The position numbers and the translations under genes are program-made. The notes below the pieces were generated by a model that was given only the letters and a program-made list of their open reading frames with translations, was not told where the DNA came from and did no database searches. From contig NZ_CP053921.1 of NCBI RefSeq assembly GCF_013260645.1, positions 1,245,762 through 1,309,761 on the forward strand: a stretch of DNA of 64,000 nt, in the 5' to 3' direction. The stretch is from Erythrobacter mangrovi (lineage in GTDB: Bacteria > Pseudomonadota > Alphaproteobacteria > Sphingomonadales > Sphingomonadaceae). This document shows, piece after piece, positions 55,906-64,000 of this stretch; within the stretch, counting starts at the first letter, position 1, and the number at the start of each line of letters is the position of its first letter.

Positions 55906-58212
55906 ATGGCGGAAGTGGACGCGGCAGTAGCGGACAAGACGGTGCGGCTGCAGGTTGCGGCGGCGCGGCAGGAAGAGAGCGGTCAGGGCATCGCCCGCAT
56001 GCCGCGTTCGGCCTTCCAGGCGCTGGGCATCACCGAAGGCGATGTGGTGGAGATCACCGGCAAGCGTTCGACTGCGGCTGTCGCCATGGCCGCCTATGAC
56101 GAGGACCAGAGCCTCGACGTGGTCCGCCTCGACGGGCTCCAGCGTGGAAATGCCGAAGTCGGCTCGGGCGAGCACGTCAAGATCGCCGCTGCGGAATCGC
56201 GCCCGGCCACCCGCGTGGTGTTTGCACCGGCGCAACGCGAAATGCGGCTGCAAGGCCCGGCCCAGGCGCTGAAGCGCAACTTCTTCCGCAAGCCGATTGT
56301 GGCTGGCGATCTTGTCGCAACCACCGGACAGCAGCCGGTCGAGAACATGCCGCCCGAGGTGCGTCGCATGTTCAATGCACCCGCCTATGCGCTCACGCAG
56401 ATCCGGCTCAGCGTCGTCTCGACCGTGCCCAAGGGTATCGTCCACATCGATGACGATACCGAAGTCGAGCTGCGCGCCGAATTCGAGCCGCCGCGCGACG
56501 GTCGCGCGGTAGTGAACTATGACGACGTCGGCGGGATGGGCGATACCATCCAGGCGCTGCGCGAAATGGTCGAACTGCCGCTCCGCTACCCCGAACTCTT
56601 CACCCGCTTAGGTGTCGATCCGCCCAAGGGCGTGCTGCTCCACGGTCCACCGGGAACCGGCAAGACCCGCCTCGCCCAGGCCGTCGCCAATGAGAGCGAT
56701 GCGAGCTTCTTCACCATCAACGGACCCGAGATCATGGGTTCGGGTTATGGCGAGAGCGAGAAGCGGCTGCGCGAAGTGTTCGAGGAGGCAAGCAAGTCGG
56801 CCCCGGCGATCATTTTCATCGACGAGATCGATTCGATCGCTCCCAAGCGCGATCGCGTGCCGGGCGAGGCGGAGAAGCGCCTTGTCGCGCAGTTGTTGAC
56901 GCTGATGGATGGGCTCGAAGCGCGGGCGAACCTGGTGGTGATTGCCGCGACCAACCGGCCCGAAGCCATCGACGAGGCGCTGCGCCGCCCCGGCCGTTTC
57001 GACCGCGAGATCGTCATCGGCGTTCCCGACGAGAAGGGGCGTCGCGAAATCCTCGGCATCCACACCCGCGGCATGCCGCTGGGCGACAAGGTCGACCTCG
57101 ATGAACTGGCGCGGGCGACCTACGGATTCGTCGGCGCGGATATCGCCGCATTGGCACGCGAAGCGGCCATCGACGCTGTCCGCAGGATCATGCCGCGGCT
57201 CGATCTTGACGAGCGCACCGTGCCGCAGGAGGTGCTCGACGACCTTTATGTGAGCCGCGAGGACTTTCTCGCCGCGCTCAAGCGCATCCAGCCTTCGGCC
57301 ATGCGCGAGGTTATGGTGCAGATGCCCAACGTCCGCTGGAGCGACATCGGCGGCATTCCCGACGCCATCGCCACGCTCAAGGAAGGGATCGAGCTGCCAC
57401 TCAAGAATCCCGATGCCTTCCATCGCCTGGGCATCCGGTCAGCCAAGGGCTTCCTGCTCTATGGCCCTCCGGGGACGGGCAAGACCCTGCTTGCCAAGGC
57501 CGTCGCCAAGGAGGCCGAGGCCAACTTCATCTCGATGAAGTCGAGCGACCTCCTGTCGAAATGGTATGGTGAGAGCGAGCAGCAGATCGCCCGCATGTTC
57601 AAGCGCGCCCGCGCGGTTGCGCCATGCGTCCTCTTCATCGACGAGATCGACAGCCTCGTGCCCGCGCGCGGATCGGGCCAGGGCGAGCCGCAGGTCACCG
57701 GGCGGGTGGTCAACACGATCCTTGCCGAGATGGACGGGCTGGAGGAGCTCCAGTCCGTCGTGGTCATCGGCGCAACCAACCGCCCCGCCTTGGTCGACCC
57801 GGCGCTGCTGCGCCCGGGCCGGTTTGACGAGCTCGTCTATGTCGGTACGCCGGATAGGCCGGGGCGCGAACAGATACTGGGCATCCACACCGCCAACATG
57901 CCGCTCGCGAAAGATGTGAAGCTGGCTGACATTGCGGAGAAGACCGAACGCTTTACGGGCGCAGACCTCGAAGACGTGGTTCGCCGCGCTGGTCTCAACG
58001 CGATCCAGCGCGGTGGCGGTGAGGTCAAGACGGTCGCTGCAGCGGATTTCGAAGAGGCGCTCAAGGACAGCCGCGCAACGGTCACTCCCGAGATGGAGAG
58101 CGAGTACCGGAAGATGCGCGGCGAGCTGAAGAAGCGAGCCGCCGAAGTCCACCCGATCGGCTTCCTGCACGAAGGAATGGTCGAAAGCACCCGCGCCGCC
58201 AAGCACGAGTAG
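55906..58212 (+). CDS. CDC48/p97-type AAA+ ATPase
   Basis: 768 residues. The N-domain (1-185) is a double-psi barrel plus second subdomain ([20 protein letters not shown]). D1 has Walker A GPPGTGKT at 247-254 and Walker [16 protein letters not shown]2 has Walker A GPPGTGKT at 520-527, [17 protein letters not shown] and [12 protein letters not shown]. Arginine-finger NRP motifs are present in both. It uses ATP to unfold or extract proteins, probably as a hexamer. The gene is on its own, with a long upstream region carrying a terminator. p97-like proteins are less usual in bacteria but occur in sphingomonads and actinobacteria. Confidence 0.93.
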   Translation: MAEVDAAVADKTVRLQVAAARQEESGQGIARMPRSAFQALGITEGDVVEITGKRSTAAVAMAAYDEDQSLDVVRLDGLQRGNAEVGSGEHVKIAAAESRPATRVVFAPAQREMRLQGPAQALKRNFFRKPIVAGDLVATTGQQPVENMPPEVRRMFNAPAYALTQIRLSVVSTVPKGIVHIDDDTEVELRAEFEPPRDGRAVVNYDDVGGMGDTIQALREMVELPLRYPELFTRLGVDPPKGVLLHGPPGTGKTRLAQAVANESDASFFTINGPEIMGSGYGESEKRLREVFEEASKSAPAIIFIDEIDSIAPKRDRVPGEAEKRLVAQLLTLMDGLEARANLVVIAATNRPEAIDEALRRPGRFDREIVIGVPDEKGRREILGIHTRGMPLGDKVDLDELARATYGFVGADIAALAREAAIDAVRRIMPRLDLDERTVPQEVLDDLYVSREDFLAALKRIQPSAMREVMVQMPNVRWSDIGGIPDAIATLKEGIELPLKNPDAFHRLGIRSAKGFLLYGPPGTGKTLLAKAVAKEAEANFISMKSSDLLSKWYGESEQQIARMFKRARAVAPCVLFIDEIDSLVPARGSGQGEPQVTGRVVNTILAEMDGLEELQSVVVIGATNRPALVDPALLRPGRFDELVYVGTPDRPGREQILGIHTANMPLAKDVKLADIAEKTERFTGADLEDVVRRAGLNAIQRGGGEVKTVAAADFEEALKDSRATVTPEMESEYRKMRGELKKRAAEVHPIGFLHEGMVESTRAAKHE

Positions 58213-58218
58213 CGGGGG

Positions 58219-59310
58219 CTATTTGCCCTGCTTGGCTCGCTGGTTCGCCGCTTCGACCTCCAGCCGGTGCCGGATCAGCGCGCCGGGTTGTTCCTTGCGC
58301 AGCCAGCCGAGCATATGCTCGCGTACGTCGCAGCGCAGGGTGAACAGGTCGCCGATGGTATTGGCGCTCATCGCCAGGCGCAGCTCGATACTCTCGGGGT
58401 AGGCTTCGGTCATCAGCAACTGCAAATTGCGCCCATCCCACAGCGGGTGCTCCCGGACATAGCGCTCGAATTCCGCGCGAATCGACCCAATCTCGGTGTC
58501 CGGGTCGAGGTGAAGGAACACCGGGCCGGTCAGCTTCTCGTTGATCCGCGACCAGTTCTCGAAGCTCTGGTCGAGGAAGCGGCTGGTCGGCACCACGATC
58601 ACGCGTTCGTCCCAGGTTCGCACCGTCACGAAGCTCATGCGGATTTCCTCGACCCGGCCCGTCTGCTCATCGACCTTGACTAGGTCGCCCAAGCGAAGCG
58701 GCTGGGTCAGCGCCATCTGCAGCCCGGCGATGATCGACTTGAGTGCCGGCTGGGCGGCGGCACCCACAGCCAGGGCGGCCAGGCCCGCCGATGCGAGCAT
58801 GGTCGTGCCGACATCGCGAACCCCGGGAATGTTGAACAGGATCAGCGAGATGGTGATTATCGTTATTGTTACGCGGATCGTCCGCGAAAGCACCGCAATA
58901 CGGGTCAGTCGCCCACGCTCGGCAACCGGATCGGCAGACTTATTGACCTGCTCGGCAAAGCCAAGGGCGACACCCTTGACTGCGGCATAGGCGACCCAGC
59001 CGACTACGGCGGGGGTCAGGAAGCTGGCCAGCACATCCCACTCGCGCCCGACCAGGGCATCATTCTCCGCTGCGATGGATACGGCGAAGGTGATCAGCGC
59101 GAGCCGCACCGGGCGGCGGACCTTCGCGATCACGACGTCGTCGAGCGGGGTGTGCGATTGCGTGGCCAGGCGCTTGAGGATGGCAAAGCCGATCCAGTGG
59201 ATGATCAGCGCGCCGGCAATGGCGACGCCGAGTACCGTAAGCACTTCGATCAGGGCGGAAGTCGATATGGTCCAGCTGCGCGGCAGGAAAGGTTCGAGCA
59301 TGGTTGGCAT
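58219..59310 (-). CDS. Small-conductance mechanosensitive channel family protein
   Basis: 363 residues. Four membrane helices occupy about residues 15-170; the pore helix contains LASAGLAALAVGAAAQPALKSIIAGLQ (in parts). The cytoplasmic beta domain has LGDLVKVDEQTGRVEEIRMSFVTVRTWDERVIVVP (in parts). The family is MscS-like and may release osmolytes under low osmolarity. Convergent with cdc48 by 6 bp. Confidence 0.88.
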   Translation of the reverse strand: MPTMLEPFLPRSWTISTSALIEVLTVLGVAIAGALIIHWIGFAILKRLATQSHTPLDDVVIAKVRRPVRLALITFAVSIAAENDALVGREWDVLASFLTPAVVGWVAYAAVKGVALGFAEQVNKSADPVAERGRLTRIAVLSRTIRVTITIITISLILFNIPGVRDVGTTMLASAGLAALAVGAAAQPALKSIIAGLQMALTQPLRLGDLVKVDEQTGRVEEIRMSFVTVRTWDERVIVVPTSRFLDQSFENWSRINEKLTGPVFLHLDPDTEIGSIRAEFERYVREHPLWDGRNLQLLMTEAYPESIELRLAMSANTIGDLFTLRCDVREHMLGWLRKEQPGALIRHRLEVEAANQRAKQGK

Positions 59311-59347
59311 GCCTATGGCCCCAAGGCGCCCGATTCAACCCACCCGT

Positions 59348-60604
59348 TCAATCGGCAGTGGGCAGGTCGATGCAAACGATCAGCCCGCCGGGCGTGAATT
59401 CCCGAGTGACCGTTCCACCGAACTGGCGTGCCGCGCTGTCCATCATCATGGTTCCGAAACCCTTGTTCCCGGGCTCGCCAACGACTTCGGCACCATCTTC
59501 CTTCCAGGTCAGCCGGACCCGGTCGCCCTCGCGCTTCCAGTCGACGGCGATCGACCCACCGCAACTCCAAGCGCCATATTTGACCGCATTGGTAGTCAGT
59601 TCGTGCAGCACCAGACCCAGCGGGGTGACCCTTTTGGCCGGAAGGAAAACCTCCGGCCCTTCGATCGTCGCGGTGTGGCTGGGCGAACGATAGGGTGCCA
59701 GAGTGGTCTCGACCAGCTGGGCAAGTGCGGCCACCGGCCGGTCTATCTCCCCCTGGGTAACTTCATGCGCGGTCAGCAGTGCGCGAATGCGGTTGCTGAT
59801 ACTCTCGGTCAGCTCCCTTGCCTCGGGCTTGCCGCGCGCGCTCATCTGGACGATCGCGAGAACCACGGCAAAGAGGTTCTTGACCCTATGGTTGAGCTCG
59901 CGCGCGAGCAGGTCGGCGCGATCGCGGGCTTCCGCCAAGGCCGCGGCCTGCGCCGCTTCCGCTTCCGCCCTGGCCGCCCGACTTACCAGTGCGGTGCCGG
60001 CGATCATGGCCAGCACCAGCATTGCCAGCAGTCCGCCCAGCAAGGGCAAGACACGCGATTCTGCGAGTGCTGCCTGCGCCGTTGCTTCGCCCAGTATTGC
60101 GTTTTCAATCTGCTCCATCTCGCGCATCGCGCGGTTGAGCCGTTCCATGGTTTCGACGCCTTCGTCGGTCAGCACGGCGCGACGCGCGTCGAGCAGGCGC
60201 CCACTTTCGAGCAGCGCGACACTTGCTTCCATCTCGTCGAACTTGGCCCGGGCCAACACGTCGATCTCGTCGATCAGCTCCGACTGGCGCGGCGTGGCCT
60301 GTTCGCCGAGCAATTCGCGCAGCCTGTCGAGTGCCGGGCCGATCTGCTCGCGGCCAACCAGATACGGTTCGAGGTAGCGCCGATCGAGCGTGATGAGGTA
60401 GCCGCGTTGGCCGGTCTCGCCGTTGATTGTCGCCCGTCCAATCCGGCGAAGTTGGTCAAGCACTTCGACCGTCTTTTCCGCCTGATCGCGTTGCGCGCGT
60501 TCTGCGTCCACCGTCTTGTAAACGAGGAACAGCAAGGCGAGCATGGCGGCGCCAATGATCGCGAGCAGCGCGACATTCACCCAGCGCAGCCGCCGCTGAC
60601 GCAT
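59348..60604 (-). CDS. Membrane sensor histidine kinase, HWE/HisKA_2 type with CHASE3
   Basis: 418 residues. A first membrane helix (about 8-29) and a CHASE3 sensor domain (GQRGYLITLDRRYLEP near residue 65), a second helix (about 188-207), then the dimerisation/phospho-acceptor ELNHRVKNLFAVVLAIVQMS and an ATPase with HELTTNAVKYGAWS and GFGTMMM. The H-box is the HWE type typical of Alphaproteobacteria. No response regulator is next to it; the general-stress PhyR system is a possible partner. It lies 20 bp downstream of polA on the same strand. Confidence 0.88.
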   Translation of the reverse strand: MRQRRLRWVNVALLAIIGAAMLALLFLVYKTVDAERAQRDQAEKTVEVLDQLRRIGRATINGETGQRGYLITLDRRYLEPYLVGREQIGPALDRLRELLGEQATPRQSELIDEIDVLARAKFDEMEASVALLESGRLLDARRAVLTDEGVETMERLNRAMREMEQIENAILGEATAQAALAESRVLPLLGGLLAMLVLAMIAGTALVSRAARAEAEAAQAAALAEARDRADLLARELNHRVKNLFAVVLAIVQMSARGKPEARELTESISNRIRALLTAHEVTQGEIDRPVAALAQLVETTLAPYRSPSHTATIEGPEVFLPAKRVTPLGLVLHELTTNAVKYGAWSCGGSIAVDWKREGDRVRLTWKEDGAEVVGEPGNKGFGTMMMDSAARQFGGTVTREFTPGGLIVCIDLPTAD

Positions 60605-60624
60605 GGCAAAGGCGAAGGTGCGCT

Positions 60625-63459
60625 TCAGTGCGCCGCTCCCCAGCTCGCCCCCGTGCCGATCTCCACGCCCAATGGGACGCTAAGTTCGACTGCCGGGCGC
60701 GCTGCTTCGGCCATGATGCGCTCGATGACCGGCGACGCTGCTGGCACATCGCCTTCGGGGAGCTCGAACACCAATTCGTCGTGCACCTGCAGCAGCATCC
60801 GTACATGGCCCAGCCCGGCCTGTTCCAGCGCCGGGACCATCCGGGCCATTGCGCGCTTGATGATGTCGGCGCTGGTGCCCTGGATCGGCGCGTTTATCGC
60901 CGCGCGCTCGCTCCCTGCGCGCTCGTTCGGGTTCTTCGAATTGATCCGGGGGAACCAGGTCTTGCGCCCGAACAGCGTTTCCGAATAACCGCGTTCGCGC
61001 ACGCTCTCGAGCGTCGAATGGATATAGTGCTGAATGCCCGGGAAGCGCTGGAAATAGGTGTCGATCATCGCCTGCGCTTCTTCCGGAGTGACCCCAAGCC
61101 GTCCGGCAAGACCCCAGCGCGAAATGCCATAGAGGATGGCGAAATTGATCGTCTTGGCGCGTCCACGCGTGTCGCGATCGACCGTTCCGAACATCTCCAT
61201 CGCGGTGCGCGCGTGGATGTCCTCGCCGGCTGCAAAAGCAGCCTTCAGGCTTGGAACGTCGGCCATGTGCGCGGCAAGGCGCAGCTCTATCTGCGAATAG
61301 TCGGCAGCGAGCAGAACGTTACCCGGCTCCGCGACAAAGGCCTCGCGAATCTGGCGGCCGATCTCCGTCCGGATCGGGATGTTCTGCAGGTTGGGATCGG
61401 TCGAGGACAAGCGCCCGGTCTGCGCCCCGACCAGCGAGTAGCTGGTGTGGACGCGATTGGTTTCGGGATTGATCGCTTCCTGCAGGGCATCGGTATAGGT
61501 CGACTTGAGTTTCGCCAGCTGGCGCCATTCGAGCACCTTGTCGGCGATCACCGCGCCTTCTCCCGAAAGCCGTTCGAGGATTGCCTGGTCGGTTGAATAC
61601 TGCCCGCTCTTGCCCTTGCGCCCACCCTTGTAGCCGAGCTTGTCGAACAGGATATCGCCGAGCTGCTTAGGGCTTCCAACGGTGAAAGGCTCGCCCGCAA
61701 GCTGGTGGATCTCGCCCTCGAGCCGCGCGGTCTCCTTGGCGAACTCCTCGGAAAGCTTGGCCAGGTGCGGGCGATTGACGTGGATGCCGTGGCGCTCCAT
61801 CTGTGCCACCACCGGGACCAGCGGGCGGTCGACCCGCTCATAGATCCGCGTCCCGCCTTCCTCGGACAAGCGCGGTTTGAGCAGTGCGTGCAGCCGCCAG
61901 GTGACGTCGGCGTCCTCCGCGGCATATTCGGTCGCCTTGCCAAGCGGGACCTCGCCGAAGGGGATTGCCTTCTTGCCCGTTCCGCAGACGTCCTTGAAGG
62001 CGATGCAGGTGTGGCCCAGGTGGCGCTCGGCCAGTTCATCCATGCCGTGCCCGCCACCGATCCCGTCGAGGCCGCGGCCGGCATCGAGATCGAAACTGAT
62101 CACCATGGTGTCGTCGATCGGAGACACCATGATGCCTTGCCGGGCGAGCACGTTGAGGTCGTATTTCCCATTGTGGAAGACCTTGAGCACCGCGTCGCTT
62201 TCCAGCAGCGGCTTGAGTGCGGCCAGTGCGGCGGCCTTGTCGATCTGTTGCGGCTTGTCGGAGAACATGTCGCTCCCGCCGTGACCCAGCGGGATGTAGC
62301 AGGCGTCATTGGGCCCGATCGCGAGACTGACCCCGACCAGCTCCGCGCGGATCGCGTCGAGGCTGCTGGTTTCGGTGTCGACTGCGACCAGTCGCGCCGC
62401 CTGCGCCCGGGCGATCCAGTGCTCCAGCCGTGCTATCTCCTGTACGCATTCATAGGCCGACCGGTCGACGGTCGGCATCTCGGGCAGCGGCTGGCGATTG
62501 CCCCCGTCACTCGCCGGGGCGCTCGCCGTTTCCTGCTTCGCCGGATTGAGATTGGTCGCGCGCGAGGGGCTGCCCGCGCCTGCGCCCAGGCGCTTGAGCA
62601 GGCTGGTGAAGCCATGCTTGGCCAAGAAGGCGGCGAGCGGTTCGGGCGGTACGCCTTCGAGCTTGAAATCGTCGAGCGGTTCGGGGAGTTCGCAATCCTC
62701 CTTGAGCGTGACCAGCACCCGGCTCAGCTCGGCCATATCGCGGCCTTCGAGCAGGCGTTCCTGCAGCTTGGACTTCTTCATCTCGGGCGCTGCATCGAGC
62801 GCCGCGGTGAGCGAACCGTGTTCCGAGATGAGTTTCGAAGCCGTCTTGGGGCCGATGCCGTAGATCCCCGGGATATTGTCGACACTGTCGCCCATCAGGG
62901 CGAGTACGTCGCCGACCAGCTCGGGCGGGACGCCGAACTTCTCCTCGACTTCTTCGCGATAGATCCGCTGGCTCTTCATGGTGTCGAGCATGTCGATCCG
63001 CGCGCCGTCGACTTCACCGACCAGCTGCATCAGGTCCTTGTCGGAAGACACGATGGTGACGTTCCAGCCCTGGCTTTGTGCAGCGCGGGCGTAGGAGGCG
63101 ATGAGATCGTCCGCTTCCAACCCCTCTTCCTCGATGCAGGGCAAGCTAAAGGCGCGGGTCGCGTCGCGGATCAGCGGGAACTGCGGCCGCAGGTCCTCTG
63201 GCGGTGGTGGCCGGTTGGCCTTGTACTCGGGGTAGATGTCATTGCGGAAACTGTAGGAGCCCTTGTCGAGGATCACCGCGAGGTGCGTGGGGCCATCGGC
63301 CTTGTCGAGGTCGTCGGCCAGCTTCCACAGCATCGTCGTGTAGCCATAGACCGCACCGACCGGTGTACCTTCGGGGTCCGTCAGCGGCGGCAGCCGGTGA
63401 TAGGCGCGAAAGATATAGGCGGACCCGTCGACGAGGTAGAGATGCGGTTTGACAGCCAT
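60625..63459 (-). CDS. polA: DNA polymerase I
   Basis: 944 residues. The 5'-nuclease domain (1 to about 300) has YIFRAYHRLPPL and IPGIYGIGPKTASKLI. The 3'-5' exonuclease is intact (VAVDTETSSLDAI, near residue 355). The polymerase domain has motif A ADYSQIELRLAA near 720, motif B GRAKTINFAILYG (Phe at the position that governs dideoxynucleotide use), and motif C QVHDELVFEL. It fills gaps, removes primers and joins repair. Transcribed toward the sensor kinase. Confidence 0.96.
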   Translation of the reverse strand: MAVKPHLYLVDGSAYIFRAYHRLPPLTDPEGTPVGAVYGYTTMLWKLADDLDKADGPTHLAVILDKGSYSFRNDIYPEYKANRPPPPEDLRPQFPLIRDATRAFSLPCIEEEGLEADDLIASYARAAQSQGWNVTIVSSDKDLMQLVGEVDGARIDMLDTMKSQRIYREEVEEKFGVPPELVGDVLALMGDSVDNIPGIYGIGPKTASKLISEHGSLTAALDAAPEMKKSKLQERLLEGRDMAELSRVLVTLKEDCELPEPLDDFKLEGVPPEPLAAFLAKHGFTSLLKRLGAGAGSPSRATNLNPAKQETASAPASDGGNRQPLPEMPTVDRSAYECVQEIARLEHWIARAQAARLVAVDTETSSLDAIRAELVGVSLAIGPNDACYIPLGHGGSDMFSDKPQQIDKAAALAALKPLLESDAVLKVFHNGKYDLNVLARQGIMVSPIDDTMVISFDLDAGRGLDGIGGGHGMDELAERHLGHTCIAFKDVCGTGKKAIPFGEVPLGKATEYAAEDADVTWRLHALLKPRLSEEGGTRIYERVDRPLVPVVAQMERHGIHVNRPHLAKLSEEFAKETARLEGEIHQLAGEPFTVGSPKQLGDILFDKLGYKGGRKGKSGQYSTDQAILERLSGEGAVIADKVLEWRQLAKLKSTYTDALQEAINPETNRVHTSYSLVGAQTGRLSSTDPNLQNIPIRTEIGRQIREAFVAEPGNVLLAADYSQIELRLAAHMADVPSLKAAFAAGEDIHARTAMEMFGTVDRDTRGRAKTINFAILYGISRWGLAGRLGVTPEEAQAMIDTYFQRFPGIQHYIHSTLESVRERGYSETLFGRKTWFPRINSKNPNERAGSERAAINAPIQGTSADIIKRAMARMVPALEQAGLGHVRMLLQVHDELVFELPEGDVPAASPVIERIMAEAARPAVELSVPLGVEIGTGASWGAAH

Positions 63460-63705
63460 CCGGGCGGCTTAGCAGCGCCTTGCGCGCATGGGGAGCGCTT
63501 TTGGGGTCATGCTTCCATGATCGAAAATCCTGCGCGAAATCAGCTGTATGATGTGGGTGAGAACCAACAAAGGGGCGAAACTCCTTGCGATGCCACAATC
63601 TGGCCATTATTTAGCCACTGTGAGGCCCGATTCCGGGGCTCGCGTGGGCGAGCGGCCTTCAAGTCGCAAGCCCGCACCCTTACTCGCTGTTCAAGGAACT
63701 ATCCT

Positions 63706-63954
63706 ATGCGCAAGATCGCTCTCGTTGCTGCCGCTTCGGCTGCTGCCCTGGCTCTCGCCGCCTGCTCGGAAAAGACCGAAGACGCTGCTGAAGCCACCGC
63801 TGACAGCATGGCTGCCGACGCCGAAGCCAATGCCGACGCCGCTGGCGACGCCATGGAAGCTACCGGTGACGCCGTCGCCGAAACCGCTGAAGACGCCGCC
63901 GACCAGGTAGAAGAAGCTACCGATTCGATGACCGAAGAAGCGCCCGCCGAGTAA
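63706..63954 (+). CDS. Small acidic alanine-rich lipoprotein
   Basis: 82 residues. The signal peptide MRKIALVAAASAAALALAAC places the lipid-modified cysteine at residue 20. The mature 63 residues are almost entirely Ala, Glu, Asp, Thr and Met/Val (DAAEATADSMAADAEANAD, AEDAADQVEEATDSM) without Trp, Cys or aromatic residues, giving an amphipathic helix with a strong negative charge. It has no named family. The 246-bp region upstream, after polA, holds no other gene. Confidence 0.75.
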   Translation: MRKIALVAAASAAALALAACSEKTEDAAEATADSMAADAEANADAAGDAMEATGDAVAETAEDAADQVEEATDSMTEEAPAE

Positions 63955-64000
63955 TCGGACCTGCGCTTCGGACGGGTATCCGGTCCGGAACAAGAAAGGG

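Noticed and set aside
55655..55930. 91-codon plus-strand frame through the terminator region
   Set aside because: It reads through a strong terminator, has no ribosome site and overlaps the cdc48 start; a small RNA is more likely.

Overview
The window is about 64 kb of high-GC chromosomal DNA from an alphaproteobacterium, most likely a sphingomonad of the Erythrobacteraceae type. The evidence is a soluble serine palmitoyltransferase with its own acyl carrier protein, the cell-cycle regulators DivK and CtrA, a DksA with a degenerate zinc finger, and several small families typical of Alphaproteobacteria (DUF3572, DUF4167, DUF5076). No rRNA, tRNA, CRISPR array, complete insertion sequence or prophage was recognised. 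Most of the window is a compact core genome with stop/start overlaps.

Layout: 1-3300 holds the end of a sterol-desaturase-family gene, a hydroxyisobutyrate-dehydrogenase-like oxidoreductase divergent from a LysR regulator, and a crotonase-family gene. 3299-5483 holds the sphingolipid pair spt-acp and a divergent PycTM-like membrane protein. 5480-9147 holds divK, then a tightly coupled DUF3572-HAD-RidA-GDPD-FemAB-like operon. 9154-12641 holds a Sel1-like protein, dksA, a PilZ protein, a substrate-binding lipoprotein and a DUF4112 protein. 12671-15319 is a kynA-kynB-kynU operon that converts tryptophan to anthranilate.

15320-20223 is the accessory-looking part. It has a 773-residue metzincin-like protease with five tandem ~50-residue repeats and an acidic tail, a small co-directional partner gene, an AT-rich promoter region, an HNH-like gene flanked by two direct copies of a degenerate 87-bp repeat, and a frameshifted lipoprotein gene. 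Core genes resume at 20224: an HNH nuclease, gluQ, a HIG1 protein, a cobalamin adenosyltransferase, a 3-hydroxyacyl-CoA dehydrogenase, mutS, the malic enzyme maeB, trmB, a TauE exporter, ctrA, rpoN-lptB, pmbA, a BON-MscS fusion and ppa.

39742-48684 carries an M61 peptidase, hisS, prfA-prmC, a DUF4167 protein, lnt and metK; metK has a likely SAM/SAH-responsive operator. 48681-55505 is an acyl-CoA and lipid-type region in which scoA and scoB are separated by three inserted genes. 55506-63954 has an intergenic region with a strong terminator (candidate small RNA), a CDC48/p97-type ATPase, a second MscS channel, an HWE-type histidine kinase, polA and a small acidic lipoprotein.

The least explained parts are the protease/partner module with its flanking repeats, the orphan PycTM-like protein next to the sphingolipid genes, the candidate small RNA upstream of cdc48, and the palindromic operator upstream of metK.
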